From contig NZ_CP086108.1 in the NCBI RefSeq assembly GCF_016765655.2, positions 1 through 64,000 of the forward strand: 64,000 nucleotides of DNA, read 5' to 3'. The notes beneath the pieces were generated by a model, which was not told the origin of the DNA, searched no databases, and was given only the letters and a program-made list of their open reading frames with translations. The stretch is from Skermanella mucosa (GTDB taxonomy: Bacteria > Pseudomonadota > Alphaproteobacteria > Azospirillales > Azospirillaceae). A program made the position numbers and the translations under genes. This document shows, piece after piece, positions 42,549 to 51,620 of the stretch (position 1 is its first letter; each line of letters starts with the position of its first letter).

Positions 42549-44843
42549 ATGAGCGTCGAGATGCTCTCCTCCCCCATCAGCGAGCCGGCACCGGCCCACG
42601 CCCGTCCGGCGAAAGGCGATGAAATCGACCTCGGCGCCATCATGGCCGCGATCAAGCGCCGGCGGGGGACGATCCTGGGCCTGGCGGTGGCCTGCACCGC
42701 GATCGGGGTCGGCGCCAGCTATGCCGTCAAGCCGACCTATTGGGCCGAGGCGGTGATCTCCCTGAACGTGCGCGGCGCCGCCATCACGGAAAGCGCCAGC
42801 GTGATCCCCGACCTGAAGGTCGACAACTCGATCATCCGCGGCGAAATCGACATCCTGACCTCGCGCACCGCCGCCGGGCGGGTGGTCGACTCGCTCGGGC
42901 TGACGCCGGAGCCGGTTTCCGAGGACGCCGGCCTGATCAGGGACGGTCTCCAGCGCCTGGGGCGTTCGATCGCCGAGTCCGGCCTGTTCGACCGGGCCGC
43001 CGCCCTGGTCGGCCCGAGCGAGGTGGTGGACGGGATCCGCGCCGCGCTTGCCCGGCCGGACGTCCCGTCCCAGCCGGTGTCCAGCGATCCGCGCGAGCAG
43101 ATGATCAACATCTTGCTCGGCAACGTCAGCGCCGCCAACGACGGCCGATCCTACAGCATCCGGGTGGGCTATTCCGCGGCCTCGGCGGAGCAGGCGGCGC
43201 TGGTCGCCAACGCCTTCGCCAACGAATACCTGCAGATGCAGCGGGACGAGAAGGTCCGCGAGACGGTCAATGCCAACGAGTGGCTGAAGCGTCAGGTCCA
43301 GGTGCTGCGCGAGGACGTGCTGGCCGCCGAGACCCGCGTCCAGAAGCTCCAGGAGAACGCGGGGCTGGCCGATCCGGCGCGCGGCGGCTCGGCGGTCAGC
43401 CAGCAGATGGCGCAGCTGAACGTCCAGCTCGTCGCCGCCCGCGCCGCGGTCACCCAGGCCGAGGCCAAGCTGCGCTCCGGCCAGGACATGCTGCGCACCC
43501 GCGGCAGCATCGACAGCGCCGCGGCCGTGCTGGAAAGCCCGATGCTCCAGCTGCTGGCGCGCGACCAGACCGAGATCAAGCGCAAGATGGCCGACCTGTC
43601 GAGCCAGTACGGCGACCGCCACCCCACGATCATCGGCCTGCGCAGCGAGCTGGCCTCGGTCGAGCAGCGCATCCGGGACGAGATGCAGCGGACCGTCCAG
43701 GCCCTGAACAACGACGTCGCGATCGCCCGCGCCAGCGAGCAGAGCCTTCAGAACCGCCTTCGCCAGCTGGAGGCGAGCTATGCCGACGGCGCCAAGGTCG
43801 AGATCCAGGTGCGCCAGTTCCAGCGCGAGGCCGACGCCGCCCGCGAGCTGTACCAGAGCTTCCTCCAGCGCATGAAGGAGACCGGCGCGCAGGCCGAACT
43901 GGCGCGGCCCGACGCGCGGATCATCTCCGAGGCGGTCGAAGCCCCGTTCCCGGCCTTCCCCAACCGCAAGCTGTTCGCCGTGATCGGCCTGGTGTTCGGC
44001 CTGTTCCTGGGCCTGTTCATCGCCTTCGTCGCCGAGAACCTGCAGCGCGGCTTCAACGACATCGATGACCTGGAAGGCGAGACCGGCATCCCCGGCTTCG
44101 GAAGCATCCCGCTGGTCCGGCGCGGCCGCAAGGGCAACCCGGTGGACTATCTCGTCGAGAAGCCGATCTCCGCCTATTCCGAGTCCCTGCGCACCGTCCA
44201 GAGCCTGATCCACAGCGTCAGCCAGAGCCGCACCGCCCGCGTCATCCTGGTCACCTCGGCGGTGGCCGGCGAGGGCAAGTCGACCTTCTGCGCCTCCCTG
44301 ACCCGCCAGCTGGCGCTCGGCAACCAGAAGGTCCTGCTGATCGACGGCGACCTGCGCCGGTCCCGGCTGCTCGAGGTGATGCCGGGCAAGCCCGTGGCCG
44401 ATCAGGCCGATGCGCCCGCCGACCTGATCGAGGTGCTGGAAGGCAGGCGGGAGTTCGGCGACGCGATCCGGGTGGACGAGGCGACCGGCCTCCACTATCT
44501 CGCGACCGCGCGGCACGAGCAGAACCCGCAGCGGCTGCTGATGGGCCGCCCGATGCAGGGTGTCATCACCCAGGCGCTGCGCCACTACGACCTGGTGGTG
44601 ATCGACGCGCCGCCGGTGATGGCGGTGTCCGACGCCCTGGTGCTGGCCCGCTACGCCGACGCCAGCCTGCTGATGGTCCGCTGGTCCAAGACCTCGCGCA
44701 AGCTGGTCAACGACGCGGTCAAGCGGCTGCGGGTCAGCGGCGTCAAGGTCTCCGGCGCGGTCATGACCATGGTCGACCTGAAGAAGCGGGCCAAGGGCGG
44801 CCACGAGGACTACAGCTACCGCAACCCCTACTACGCGGACTGA
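42549..44843 (+). CDS. Wzc-like chain-length regulator with C-terminal BY-kinase
   Basis: A 764-residue inner-membrane protein. A Wzz domain is bounded by two transmembrane helices (GTILGLAVACTAIGVGASYA near residue 50 and LFAVIGLVFGLFLGLFIAFV near 480), with a long periplasmic coiled coil between. The cytoplasmic tyrosine autokinase part has Walker A GEGKSTFCA, Walker A' VLLIDGDLRRS and Walker B YDLVVIDAPP. The extreme C-terminus is Tyr-rich (YSYRNPYYAD), the autophosphorylated cluster. It would control polymer length and export with Wza-type channels. I use the ATG at 42549 rather than an upstream TTG. No separate phosphatase gene is nearby. Confidence 0.93.
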   Translation: MSVEMLSSPISEPAPAHARPAKGDEIDLGAIMAAIKRRRGTILGLAVACTAIGVGASYAVKPTYWAEAVISLNVRGAAITESASVIPDLKVDNSIIRGEIDILTSRTAAGRVVDSLGLTPEPVSEDAGLIRDGLQRLGRSIAESGLFDRAAALVGPSEVVDGIRAALARPDVPSQPVSSDPREQMINILLGNVSAANDGRSYSIRVGYSAASAEQAALVANAFANEYLQMQRDEKVRETVNANEWLKRQVQVLREDVLAAETRVQKLQENAGLADPARGGSAVSQQMAQLNVQLVAARAAVTQAEAKLRSGQDMLRTRGSIDSAAAVLESPMLQLLARDQTEIKRKMADLSSQYGDRHPTIIGLRSELASVEQRIRDEMQRTVQALNNDVAIARASEQSLQNRLRQLEASYADGAKVEIQVRQFQREADAARELYQSFLQRMKETGAQAELARPDARIISEAVEAPFPAFPNRKLFAVIGLVFGLFLGLFIAFVAENLQRGFNDIDDLEGETGIPGFGSIPLVRRGRKGNPVDYLVEKPISAYSESLRTVQSLIHSVSQSRTARVILVTSAVAGEGKSTFCASLTRQLALGNQKVLLIDGDLRRSRLLEVMPGKPVADQADAPADLIEVLEGRREFGDAIRVDEATGLHYLATARHEQNPQRLLMGRPMQGVITQALRHYDLVVIDAPPVMAVSDALVLARYADASLLMVRWSKTSRKLVNDAVKRLRVSGVKVSGAVMTMVDLKKRAKGGHEDYSYRNPYYAD

Positions 44844-45012
44844 GCGCGACCGGCCGGGGCGCCGCGCCGATGGCGCCCCGCAAGGGGTAAGGATCACCCG
44901 ACAGAAATGGGTATGCGGAAGAGCGGTGCGGGACCTCTTCCTATTCGGCGACCGCGGTGCGCCGCAAAATTATAATAAATCCATGACAAACAGCCAGAGA
45001 GGCAAGCACGTC

Positions 45013-46260
45013 ATGCCGTTCGACAGTAGCGGTTTCCTGGTGGAAAAAGCGCGCGTGGCCGTGATCCACGACTGGCTCTATACTTACGGTGGCGCCGAGC
45101 GGGTGCTGGAGCAGATCCTGGCGGTCTTCCCCAATGCCGACGTCTTCAGCCTGTTCGACACCCTTCCCGACGACCAGCGGGGTTTCCTGGGCGGCCGCAA
45201 GGTCAAGACCTCGTTCATCCAGAAACTGGTCCGCAAGAACGGCAACCACCGATTCCTGCTGCCCCTGATGCCGCTGGCGATCGAGCAGTTCGACCTGTCG
45301 GACTACGACCTGGTGATCTCCAGCTCCTACGCGGTCGCCAAGGGGATCATCACCGGCCCGCGGCAGTTCCATGTCAGCTACGTGCATTCCCCGATGCGCT
45401 ACGCCTGGGACCTGCAGCACGAATATCTGCGGAATTCCAAGCTGACCAGCGGCGCCAAGGCCTGGATGGCCAGGCTGCTCCTGCACAAGATGCGGCTGTG
45501 GGACATCCGGACCAGCAACAGCGTCGATTCCTACATCGCCAATTCCAACTTCGTCGCCCAGCGGATCTGGAAGCTGTACCGCCGTCCGGCCAAGGTGATC
45601 TCGCCGCCGGTCAACGTCGATCGTTTCCGGGTCGGCGAAAGCAAGGGCGACTTCTATTTCACCGCGTCGCGACTGGTCCAGTACAAGCGCATCGACCTGA
45701 TCGCCGAGGCCTTCTCGCGGACGCCGGAACGGCGCCTGGTGATCGCGGGCGAGGGACCGGAGATGCGCCGCATCCAGGCGCTGGCCGGCCCGAACGTCGA
45801 GATCCTCGGCCATGTCGATTCCGACCGGCTGACCACGCTGATGCAGCAGGCCCGCGCCTTCGTCTTCGCGGCCGAGGAGGATTTCGGCATCGTCCCGCTG
45901 GAGGCCCAGGCCTGCGGCACGCCGGTGATCGCCTATGGCCGCGGCGGCGCCCTGGAGACGGTCCGCGGGCTGCTGAACTCGGCCCAGCCGACCGGCATGT
46001 TCTTCAACCAGCAGACCAGCGACAGCCTGGTCGAGGCGGTCGACCTGTTCGAGCGGATGTCATCCCGGATCACCCCGCAGGCCTGCCGCGCCAACGCGCT
46101 CCGCTTCGGCGAACAGCGCTTCCGCGACGATCTGCTGGCCTTCATCGGCCAGGAGTTCGAGCGTCACGTCCAGCATTACGACGGCGTCCGGCCGGAGCCG
46201 ATGGTCGAGGCCGAATGGGCCGAGAAGCGCCTGGTCACCCACCCCGGCCACGCGGCGTAG
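45013..46260 (+). CDS. Family 4 glycosyltransferase (mannosyltransferase-like)
   Basis: A 415-residue GT-B enzyme. The chosen ATG at 45013 follows AGAGAGG; earlier ATGs at 44926 and 44983 are possible but have poorer signals. Motifs include VAVIHDWLYTYGGAERVLEQ, YVHSPMRYAWDLQHEY (typical of WbaZ-like mannosyltransferases) and EDFGIVPLEAQACG (E-x7-E). It is the fourth GT-B gene of the block. A 169 bp gap follows the Wzc-like gene, so a local promoter is possible. Confidence 0.88.
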   Translation: MPFDSSGFLVEKARVAVIHDWLYTYGGAERVLEQILAVFPNADVFSLFDTLPDDQRGFLGGRKVKTSFIQKLVRKNGNHRFLLPLMPLAIEQFDLSDYDLVISSSYAVAKGIITGPRQFHVSYVHSPMRYAWDLQHEYLRNSKLTSGAKAWMARLLLHKMRLWDIRTSNSVDSYIANSNFVAQRIWKLYRRPAKVISPPVNVDRFRVGESKGDFYFTASRLVQYKRIDLIAEAFSRTPERRLVIAGEGPEMRRIQALAGPNVEILGHVDSDRLTTLMQQARAFVFAAEEDFGIVPLEAQACGTPVIAYGRGGALETVRGLLNSAQPTGMFFNQQTSDSLVEAVDLFERMSSRITPQACRANALRFGEQRFRDDLLAFIGQEFERHVQHYDGVRPEPMVEAEWAEKRLVTHPGHAA

Positions 46261-46332
46261 GCGCGCCGGACGGCGCAAGCCTCCGGGGCCGGCATCAATT
46301 CACAAATTTCTGTAGAGCTGAAAGGCGCAATC

Positions 46333-47655
46333 ATGAGCGTGTCCGAGAGGATGATGATGAACCCTGTTCAAGCGACCGACGGTGTTGTCAGCCTCGGTGC
46401 GGCCACGGGGGAATCCCTTGCCGGCGATGCCGCGGCCGGCGGCTCATCCATCGCGTCGATCCACAAGTTCAGGCTGCCCGAGGTCAGGCAGACGTTCCGG
46501 TCCCGCTTGATCGAGCCGGTCGGACCCGTTCCGTTCAACCGGATCTTCCTCACCGGCGAGGAGCGGTCGAGCCTCAACGCCGCCTCGGGGGACGATAATG
46601 TCGCGACCGACGGCCGCGCGACCACCCGCTGCATCGAGTTCCTGAAGTCCCGGCTGGGGCTTCGCCATGTCCTGCTGACCCCGTCCTGCACCCTGGCGCT
46701 GGAGGCGATGCCGCGGGTCCTGGGGATCGGCCCCGGTGACGAGGTGATCATGCCGTCGTTCACCTTCTGCTCGACCGCCAACGCCTTCCTGCTGGCGGGC
46801 GCCACCCCGGTCTTCGTGGACGTGCGGATCGACACCCTGACCATGGACGAGAACATCGTCGAGGCGGCGATCACGCCCCGGACCAAGGCGATCTGCGTGG
46901 TCCACTATGCCGGCGTCAGCTCCGACCTCGACCGGATCGCGGCCGTGGCGGCGCGCCACGGCATTCCCATGGTGGAGGACGCGGCCCAGGGCGTCGGCGC
47001 GTCCTACAAGGACCGGGCGCTGGGCAGCATCGGCGAGATGGGCGCCTACAGCTTCCACCACACCAAGAACATCGTCTCCGGCGAGGGCGGCGCCCTCTGC
47101 ATCAACAATCCGGCCCTCGACGACTCAGCCTGCAACTACCGGGACAAGGGCACCAACCGCCGCCAGTTCTTCCGCGGCGAGATCGACAAGTACACCTGGG
47201 TCAGCCCCGGCTCGTCGCTGGCCATGAGCGAGGTCGTGGCGGCCTTCCTGGTGTCGCAGCTGGAAGCCATGGACCTGATCACCGCCCTGCGCGGAGCCGC
47301 CTACGGCTACTACCGCAAGGGCCTGCGCGGCCTGGAGCGCCGGGGCCTGCTGACGCTGCCGGTCATTCCCGACTATGCCCGCAGCAACTACCACATCTTC
47401 CACATCCTGCTGGAAAGCCAGGACACCCGCGATCGTCTGCTGGCCTTCTTGAAGAGCTGCGGCGTCCAGGCCACGTCCCACTTCGTCCCGCTGCATTCGG
47501 CGCCCATGGGTGTCTCGCACTGCCGGACGGCGGGTCTCCTGCCGGTCACCGAGCATGCGGCGAAATGCATGCTGCGGCTGCCGCTGTTCGCGAACATCAC
47601 GCGCAGCGAGCAGGACAAGGTGATCGAGGCGGTCCGCGCGTTCTTCCAAGGCTGA
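46333..47655 (+). CDS. DegT/DnrJ/EryC1-type sugar aminotransferase (WecE-like)
   Basis: A 440-residue PLP enzyme that probably aminates a dTDP- or UDP-4-keto-6-deoxy sugar for the EPS. The core matches WecE/RffA: NRIFLTGEERSSLNAA near the start, LTPSCTLALEAMPRVLGIGP, VEDAAQGVGASYKDRALGS, and the PLP lysine in FHHTKNIVSGEGGALC. The N-terminus carries ~60 extra residues compared with ~375-residue relatives. AAAGG precedes the ATG. No keto-sugar-forming dehydratase (RmlB-like) lies in the window, so the substrate must come from genes elsewhere. Confidence 0.88.
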   Translation: MSVSERMMMNPVQATDGVVSLGAATGESLAGDAAAGGSSIASIHKFRLPEVRQTFRSRLIEPVGPVPFNRIFLTGEERSSLNAASGDDNVATDGRATTRCIEFLKSRLGLRHVLLTPSCTLALEAMPRVLGIGPGDEVIMPSFTFCSTANAFLLAGATPVFVDVRIDTLTMDENIVEAAITPRTKAICVVHYAGVSSDLDRIAAVAARHGIPMVEDAAQGVGASYKDRALGSIGEMGAYSFHHTKNIVSGEGGALCINNPALDDSACNYRDKGTNRRQFFRGEIDKYTWVSPGSSLAMSEVVAAFLVSQLEAMDLITALRGAAYGYYRKGLRGLERRGLLTLPVIPDYARSNYHIFHILLESQDTRDRLLAFLKSCGVQATSHFVPLHSAPMGVSHCRTAGLLPVTEHAAKCMLRLPLFANITRSEQDKVIEAVRAFFQG

Positions 47656-47717
47656 GACGGCCTGACGCGGGCGCTTCTCTGGGTGCCCGCGTACGTAATC
47701 CCCATGGGAAAGATTTG

Positions 47718-49025
47718 ATGAAGGCGTTGCGGTTCATCTTCGGCCGGGGCAGCACTGCCGCCGCCGTCCAGACATTCGGCGCCCGGGTGATCATCCTGGG
47801 CATGAACCTGCTCACGGGGATCGTGACGGCCAACCTGCTTGGACCCGAGGGCCGGGGCGAGCAGGGCGCCATGGCCCTTTGGCCGTCGGTCCTGATGCCG
47901 ATCCTGGCGATCGGCCTGCCGATGTCCCTGGTCTACAACTGGCGGAAGTCGGAGCGGTTCGGCCCGGATTTCTTCTACGCGGCGATCGCCGTGTCGCTGG
48001 CCGTGGGAATCGTGGGCGGCGGCTCCGCGGCGCTGGCGATGCCGTGGCTGCTGAGCGGCTACGACGCGGACGTGGTGGCCGGCGCCCAGGGGCTGGTGCT
48101 GCTGATGCCGTTCATGCTGTGCAATACCCTGGTCTACAGCGTCTACGAGGCGCTCGGCCGGTTCCGGTGGATCAACATCGTCATGCTGGGGCAGACGCTG
48201 GCCACCCTGGTGCTGCTGGCCGTCCTGGGCTGGATGGGCGAGCTGACGGCGGTGCGAAGCGCCTATTGCTACGCCGTTCCGCCGCTGGTCTTCGCCCTGG
48301 TCTCCGGCCTGCGGCTGCTGCCGCGCCTGCCGGTGAGGCTGCGTCACCTGAAAGGCACCGTGCGGCGGCTCCACGGCTATGGCTGGCGGTCCTACGGGAT
48401 CGAGTTCATGGGCGTGATTTCGTCCTACATCGACCAGCTCCTGCTGGTGGCGCTGCTGGCACCGGCCGAGCTGGGCCTGTACGTCGTCGCCGCGAGCCTG
48501 GCGCGCATGCTGCACATGATCAGCGGGTCCGCCGCGGTCGTGCTGTTCCCCAGGGTGGCGGCCCAGCCGCTGGACGACGTCATCACCTATGTCTCGCTGA
48601 GTTCCCGGGTCGCGACGACGGCGACCGGCCTGCTGGCCATCGGCATCGCCCTGGTGGCCCCGGTCATGCTGCCGTTCATCTACGGCGCCGACTTCGCGCC
48701 GGCGACCCGGATCTTCCCGATCCTGCTGGCCGAGGCGGTGCTGACCGGCAGCATCCGGATCATCGGGCAGGGCTTCATGGGCGCCGGCCGGCCGGGGGTG
48801 ATCGCCTGGGCGCAAGGCGTCGGCCTCGCCTGCGTGGTGCCCCTGCTGTGGGTCCTGGTCCCGGCCTACGGCGTCATGGGAGCGGCGGCGTCGATGCTGC
48901 TGGCGACCATCGTGCGCCTCGCCTTCATCGCCGCCGCCTACGAGCTGCTGCTGAACCGGCGCATGCCGGGCCTGCTCATGCGGCGCAGCGACGTGAACTT
49001 CCTTTATCGGCGGCTTGTCAACTGA
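47718..49025 (+). CDS. Wzx-type polysaccharide flippase
   Basis: A 435-residue membrane protein with about twelve transmembrane segments (VIILGMNLLTGIVTANLLG, LPIAI-like segments, and IEFMGVISSYIDQLLLVALL). It has the MATE/PST fold of repeat-unit flippases. It should move the lipid-linked EPS unit across the inner membrane. The ATG at 47718 follows GGGAAAG; the open frame extends upstream into the aminotransferase gene, which I reject. It lies 62 bp after that gene and 20 bp before the GT2 gene, within one operon. Confidence 0.87.
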   Translation: MKALRFIFGRGSTAAAVQTFGARVIILGMNLLTGIVTANLLGPEGRGEQGAMALWPSVLMPILAIGLPMSLVYNWRKSERFGPDFFYAAIAVSLAVGIVGGGSAALAMPWLLSGYDADVVAGAQGLVLLMPFMLCNTLVYSVYEALGRFRWINIVMLGQTLATLVLLAVLGWMGELTAVRSAYCYAVPPLVFALVSGLRLLPRLPVRLRHLKGTVRRLHGYGWRSYGIEFMGVISSYIDQLLLVALLAPAELGLYVVAASLARMLHMISGSAAVVLFPRVAAQPLDDVITYVSLSSRVATTATGLLAIGIALVAPVMLPFIYGADFAPATRIFPILLAEAVLTGSIRIIGQGFMGAGRPGVIAWAQGVGLACVVPLLWVLVPAYGVMGAAASMLLATIVRLAFIAAAYELLLNRRMPGLLMRRSDVNFLYRRLVN

Positions 49026-49045
49026 ACCCGCGGAGTGGCATTCCG

Positions 49046-50035
49046 ATGAGTGACCTGATCAGCGTCTGCATACCTGCCTATGGCAAGCGGTTCCTGGCCG
49101 AGACCCTGGAATCCTTGATGAAACAGGACTACCGCCCGTTCGAGATCGTGATCGGCGACGACCGGCCGGACGCGGTGGACGAGGCCCTTCTGAACGCGAT
49201 GCGGACCGACGAGGGGATCACGGTCCGCTACATCCCCAACCGGCCGCGGCTGGGCCAGGCCGGCAACGTCAACATGCTGTTCCGGGAGGCGCGCGGGGCC
49301 TGGATCGCGATCATGCACGACGACGACCTGATGATGCCGGGATCCCTGTCGGCGCTGCATGCCGGCGCGGTCCGGCACCCCGGCGCCTCGGTCGTCTATG
49401 GCAGGGTCACCATGATCGACGCCGCCGGCACCATCGACGCGGCGGCGACGGCCCGGGGCAACCGCGACTTCGGCCGCACGCCGGACCGGGCCGGCGCGCA
49501 GTCCTCCGCCCTGGCGGCCGCGGTGGACGGGCGCATCCCGCACAACGGCTTCCTGGTGCGCGCCGACCTCGCCCGTGCCGTGCTCTACAGGCCGCGGGAA
49601 GAGGTCGGCGACGTCTGCGACTATGATTTCGGCATCCGGCTGGCTCTCGCGGCCCCAGACGCGCCGTTCGTCTTCGTGGACCACGACGCGTCGGCCTGCC
49701 GGCGCTGGGGGGGACAGATCTCGGCCTCGTCGCGCAGCGGCATCTTCGCGCTGGGCCTCCTGGACCGGCTGGAACCGCGCAACGCCGAAGAGAAGGCCGC
49801 AGTCGGGCGCGCGGCGGCCCGCCACGCCGCCATCGCCCTGTGCGAGCACGCCCGCGCCGGCAGCCGCGGCGCCGCCCTGCGGCTGCTGTTCTCCGGAGCC
49901 TACTGGAGCGCCGCCCGGCCCGGCGAGGCGGCGTACCACGCGCTGCTGATCCTGTCGCCGGACTTGGCCGGCAGGGTCATGGCACGGCTGCGGCTGGGAC
50001 GGCGGGCGCGCCACGCAGACATGGCCATGGGGTAA
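49046..50035 (+). CDS. Family 2 glycosyltransferase
   Basis: A 329-residue GT-A enzyme (MSDLISVCIPAYGKRFLAET, nucleotide-binding and metal motif IAIMHDDDLMMPGS). It is probably the last glycosyltransferase of the rightward EPS operon, starting 20 bp after the flippase with CGGAG upstream. The C-terminal ~90 residues are helical and alanine-rich. A long intergenic region follows. Confidence 0.88.
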   Translation: MSDLISVCIPAYGKRFLAETLESLMKQDYRPFEIVIGDDRPDAVDEALLNAMRTDEGITVRYIPNRPRLGQAGNVNMLFREARGAWIAIMHDDDLMMPGSLSALHAGAVRHPGASVVYGRVTMIDAAGTIDAAATARGNRDFGRTPDRAGAQSSALAAAVDGRIPHNGFLVRADLARAVLYRPREEVGDVCDYDFGIRLALAAPDAPFVFVDHDASACRRWGGQISASSRSGIFALGLLDRLEPRNAEEKAAVGRAAARHAAIALCEHARAGSRGAALRLLFSGAYWSAARPGEAAYHALLILSPDLAGRVMARLRLGRRARHADMAMG

Positions 50036-50858
50036 CCCGGGGAACACGGCGTCCGGACGCGCCGCCGATCCGTCCCTGCGATCGCGGCAAGGCAGCCCGG
50101 ATCGGCCAGCCCGGCACGGGGCTCGGAATCGAACGCCCGGAACGATGATGGGTCCACGGCAGGCGTCGTGAGGACCGCGACGGGGCCGGCGCCGAGCCGC
50201 CGCCCCGTGGCAAACGCCGGACAATGTCGGTCGCCCGCGACTCGTGGACGGCGACCCGGAACTTGTCCCGATAGACGGAGCGGATGCCGATCAGGATCCC
50301 GGGCGCAGCCTCACGGAGGCGCGGATTCGGTCCTGCGGACGACCCCCAGGCGGATTCCGCCGGGCTGGCGCATTTCGATCATCCCGATCGTCATCGGCCG
50401 CCACTTCGATTTTTCAGATTTACTCGCTGGAGATGGGCCTCGGGGGCGAGAACGGTCCCGCAGCGCGATTGTATTCAAATTTCATACTCAAGTGTTCTTC
50501 ATGAACACGCACGTAAATCAAAGTAAAGATCTAGTATTTCTGTTTTGAAATGTTCCTTTTTCCTGTTGACTCGTTGCTTAGTTAGGGCTCTATATGCCTT
50601 ATAACGTCGGCAACTGAGGCGATGATACTAAATAAAAATTAACAAACAACATAACAACCGAAGCGCAGACAATACAATAGAGTTCGATTGATGGGAATTA
50701 ATCTTTCCATATCGTTATTTTTTTGGCCGTTTACTGACAAAAATCCAAGTACTCATAACGGCTGTACCAGGCCATGGACTGGCCGCAACGAGCTTGATTG
50801 CTCCGCGCATAATCCAATTCGCTCATAACGTTGATCCAGATACAGACAAGGAATTGAG
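50036..50858. promoter_or_regulatory. Long AT-rich control region ahead of the tandem paralogues
   Basis: No gene is visible in these 823 bp. The first ~400 bp are GC-rich with degenerate frames. From ~50460 the sequence is strongly AT-rich. It contains an inverted repeat GTGTTC-N5-GAACAC (50492-50508), a likely sigma-70 promoter (TTGACT at 50566-50571, 17 bp, TCTATA at 50589-50594), and three related CTTATAACG/CTCATAACG motifs at 50598, 50752 and 50822. The next start at 50859 has AAGGAA upstream. If the promoter is used, the transcript has a ~250-base leader. The composition suggests silenced or acquired DNA under complex control. Confidence 0.6.
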
Positions 50859-51539
50859 ATGTCGACCACCTATACGCTGACCATCACCATGGACGATACT
50901 ACCGTCAATGACCTGCTGAACTCCGGTTATTACTTGTACGCCTACAAGGCGGTGCAGGCGGCCAACGCGAACGGCGGCGCGCCGCTGGTCTGGTTCCAGA
51001 CCCAGACCATCTCGGAAAACACGGTGATCACCTGGACCGAGAGCTATGAGGCCTATACCTCGACGGAGACGAGCTTCACCGACGGCACGGTCATCAACGC
51101 CAGCGCCAGCTACCCCATCAACCTGGGCCAGGAACTCCAGGTGAACTCCGTCGCGGGCACCGGCACAATCGTCAACTCGTCCAACACCAGCGTGATCTCC
51201 ATCCTCAACCAGACCAGCACCCAGTTCACCTGCGGCATCTCGCAGTCGGTCCAGGGCTCGTCGGGCTCCCAGCTCTGCGCGCTGCCGCTCTACGGCAACA
51301 ACCTGGACACCATCACGCCGGTCGAACAGGTCTTGGTGGTCTTCCAGACCGAGCAGGTGGACACGGGATCGGTCGTCTACCAGTGCTACGCGCCCAGCCT
51401 GCTGGTCAACATGACCGGAATGACCGCGGCGTCGATCAGCTACGACATCAACACCAACTGGTCGGGCAACACCGAGGGATGGTGCACCCAGTACGAGGCC
51501 GGGACCGATATCACCCCGATCCTGGTCCAGCAGTCCTGA
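50859..51539 (+). CDS. Protein of unknown function, first of a tandem pair
   Basis: A 226-residue soluble protein with no signal peptide or membrane segment and few charged residues. It is Thr/Ser/Asn-rich, beta-sheet-like and has cysteines in FTCGISQ, LCALPLYG, YQCYAP and WCTQYE. It starts MSTTYTLTITMDDTTVNDLL and shares with the following gene GGAPLVWFQT, EAYTS, GQELQVNSVAGTG, CGISQ, ALPLYG, TPVEQVL and YDINTNW. I do not recognise the family. It lies after the AT-rich control region and before the PPTase/NRPS genes. A link to the NRPS product (binding, packaging, toxicity) is only suggested by proximity. Confidence 0.75.
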   Translation: MSTTYTLTITMDDTTVNDLLNSGYYLYAYKAVQAANANGGAPLVWFQTQTISENTVITWTESYEAYTSTETSFTDGTVINASASYPINLGQELQVNSVAGTGTIVNSSNTSVISILNQTSTQFTCGISQSVQGSSGSQLCALPLYGNNLDTITPVEQVLVVFQTEQVDTGSVVYQCYAPSLLVNMTGMTAASISYDINTNWSGNTEGWCTQYEAGTDITPILVQQS

Positions 51540-51620
51540 CCCGGTGAGCTGAAGCGGATCCGGCCGGCCGGGCCGAGCTATCGGGTTGCAGGCGGCAGCA
51601 CACTCGACGGAGGGAGCGGC

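Noticed and set aside
50492-50508. LexA/SOS box
   Set aside because: GTGTTC-N5-GAACAC does not match the alphaproteobacterial GTTC-N7-GTTC box and there is no SOS gene downstream.
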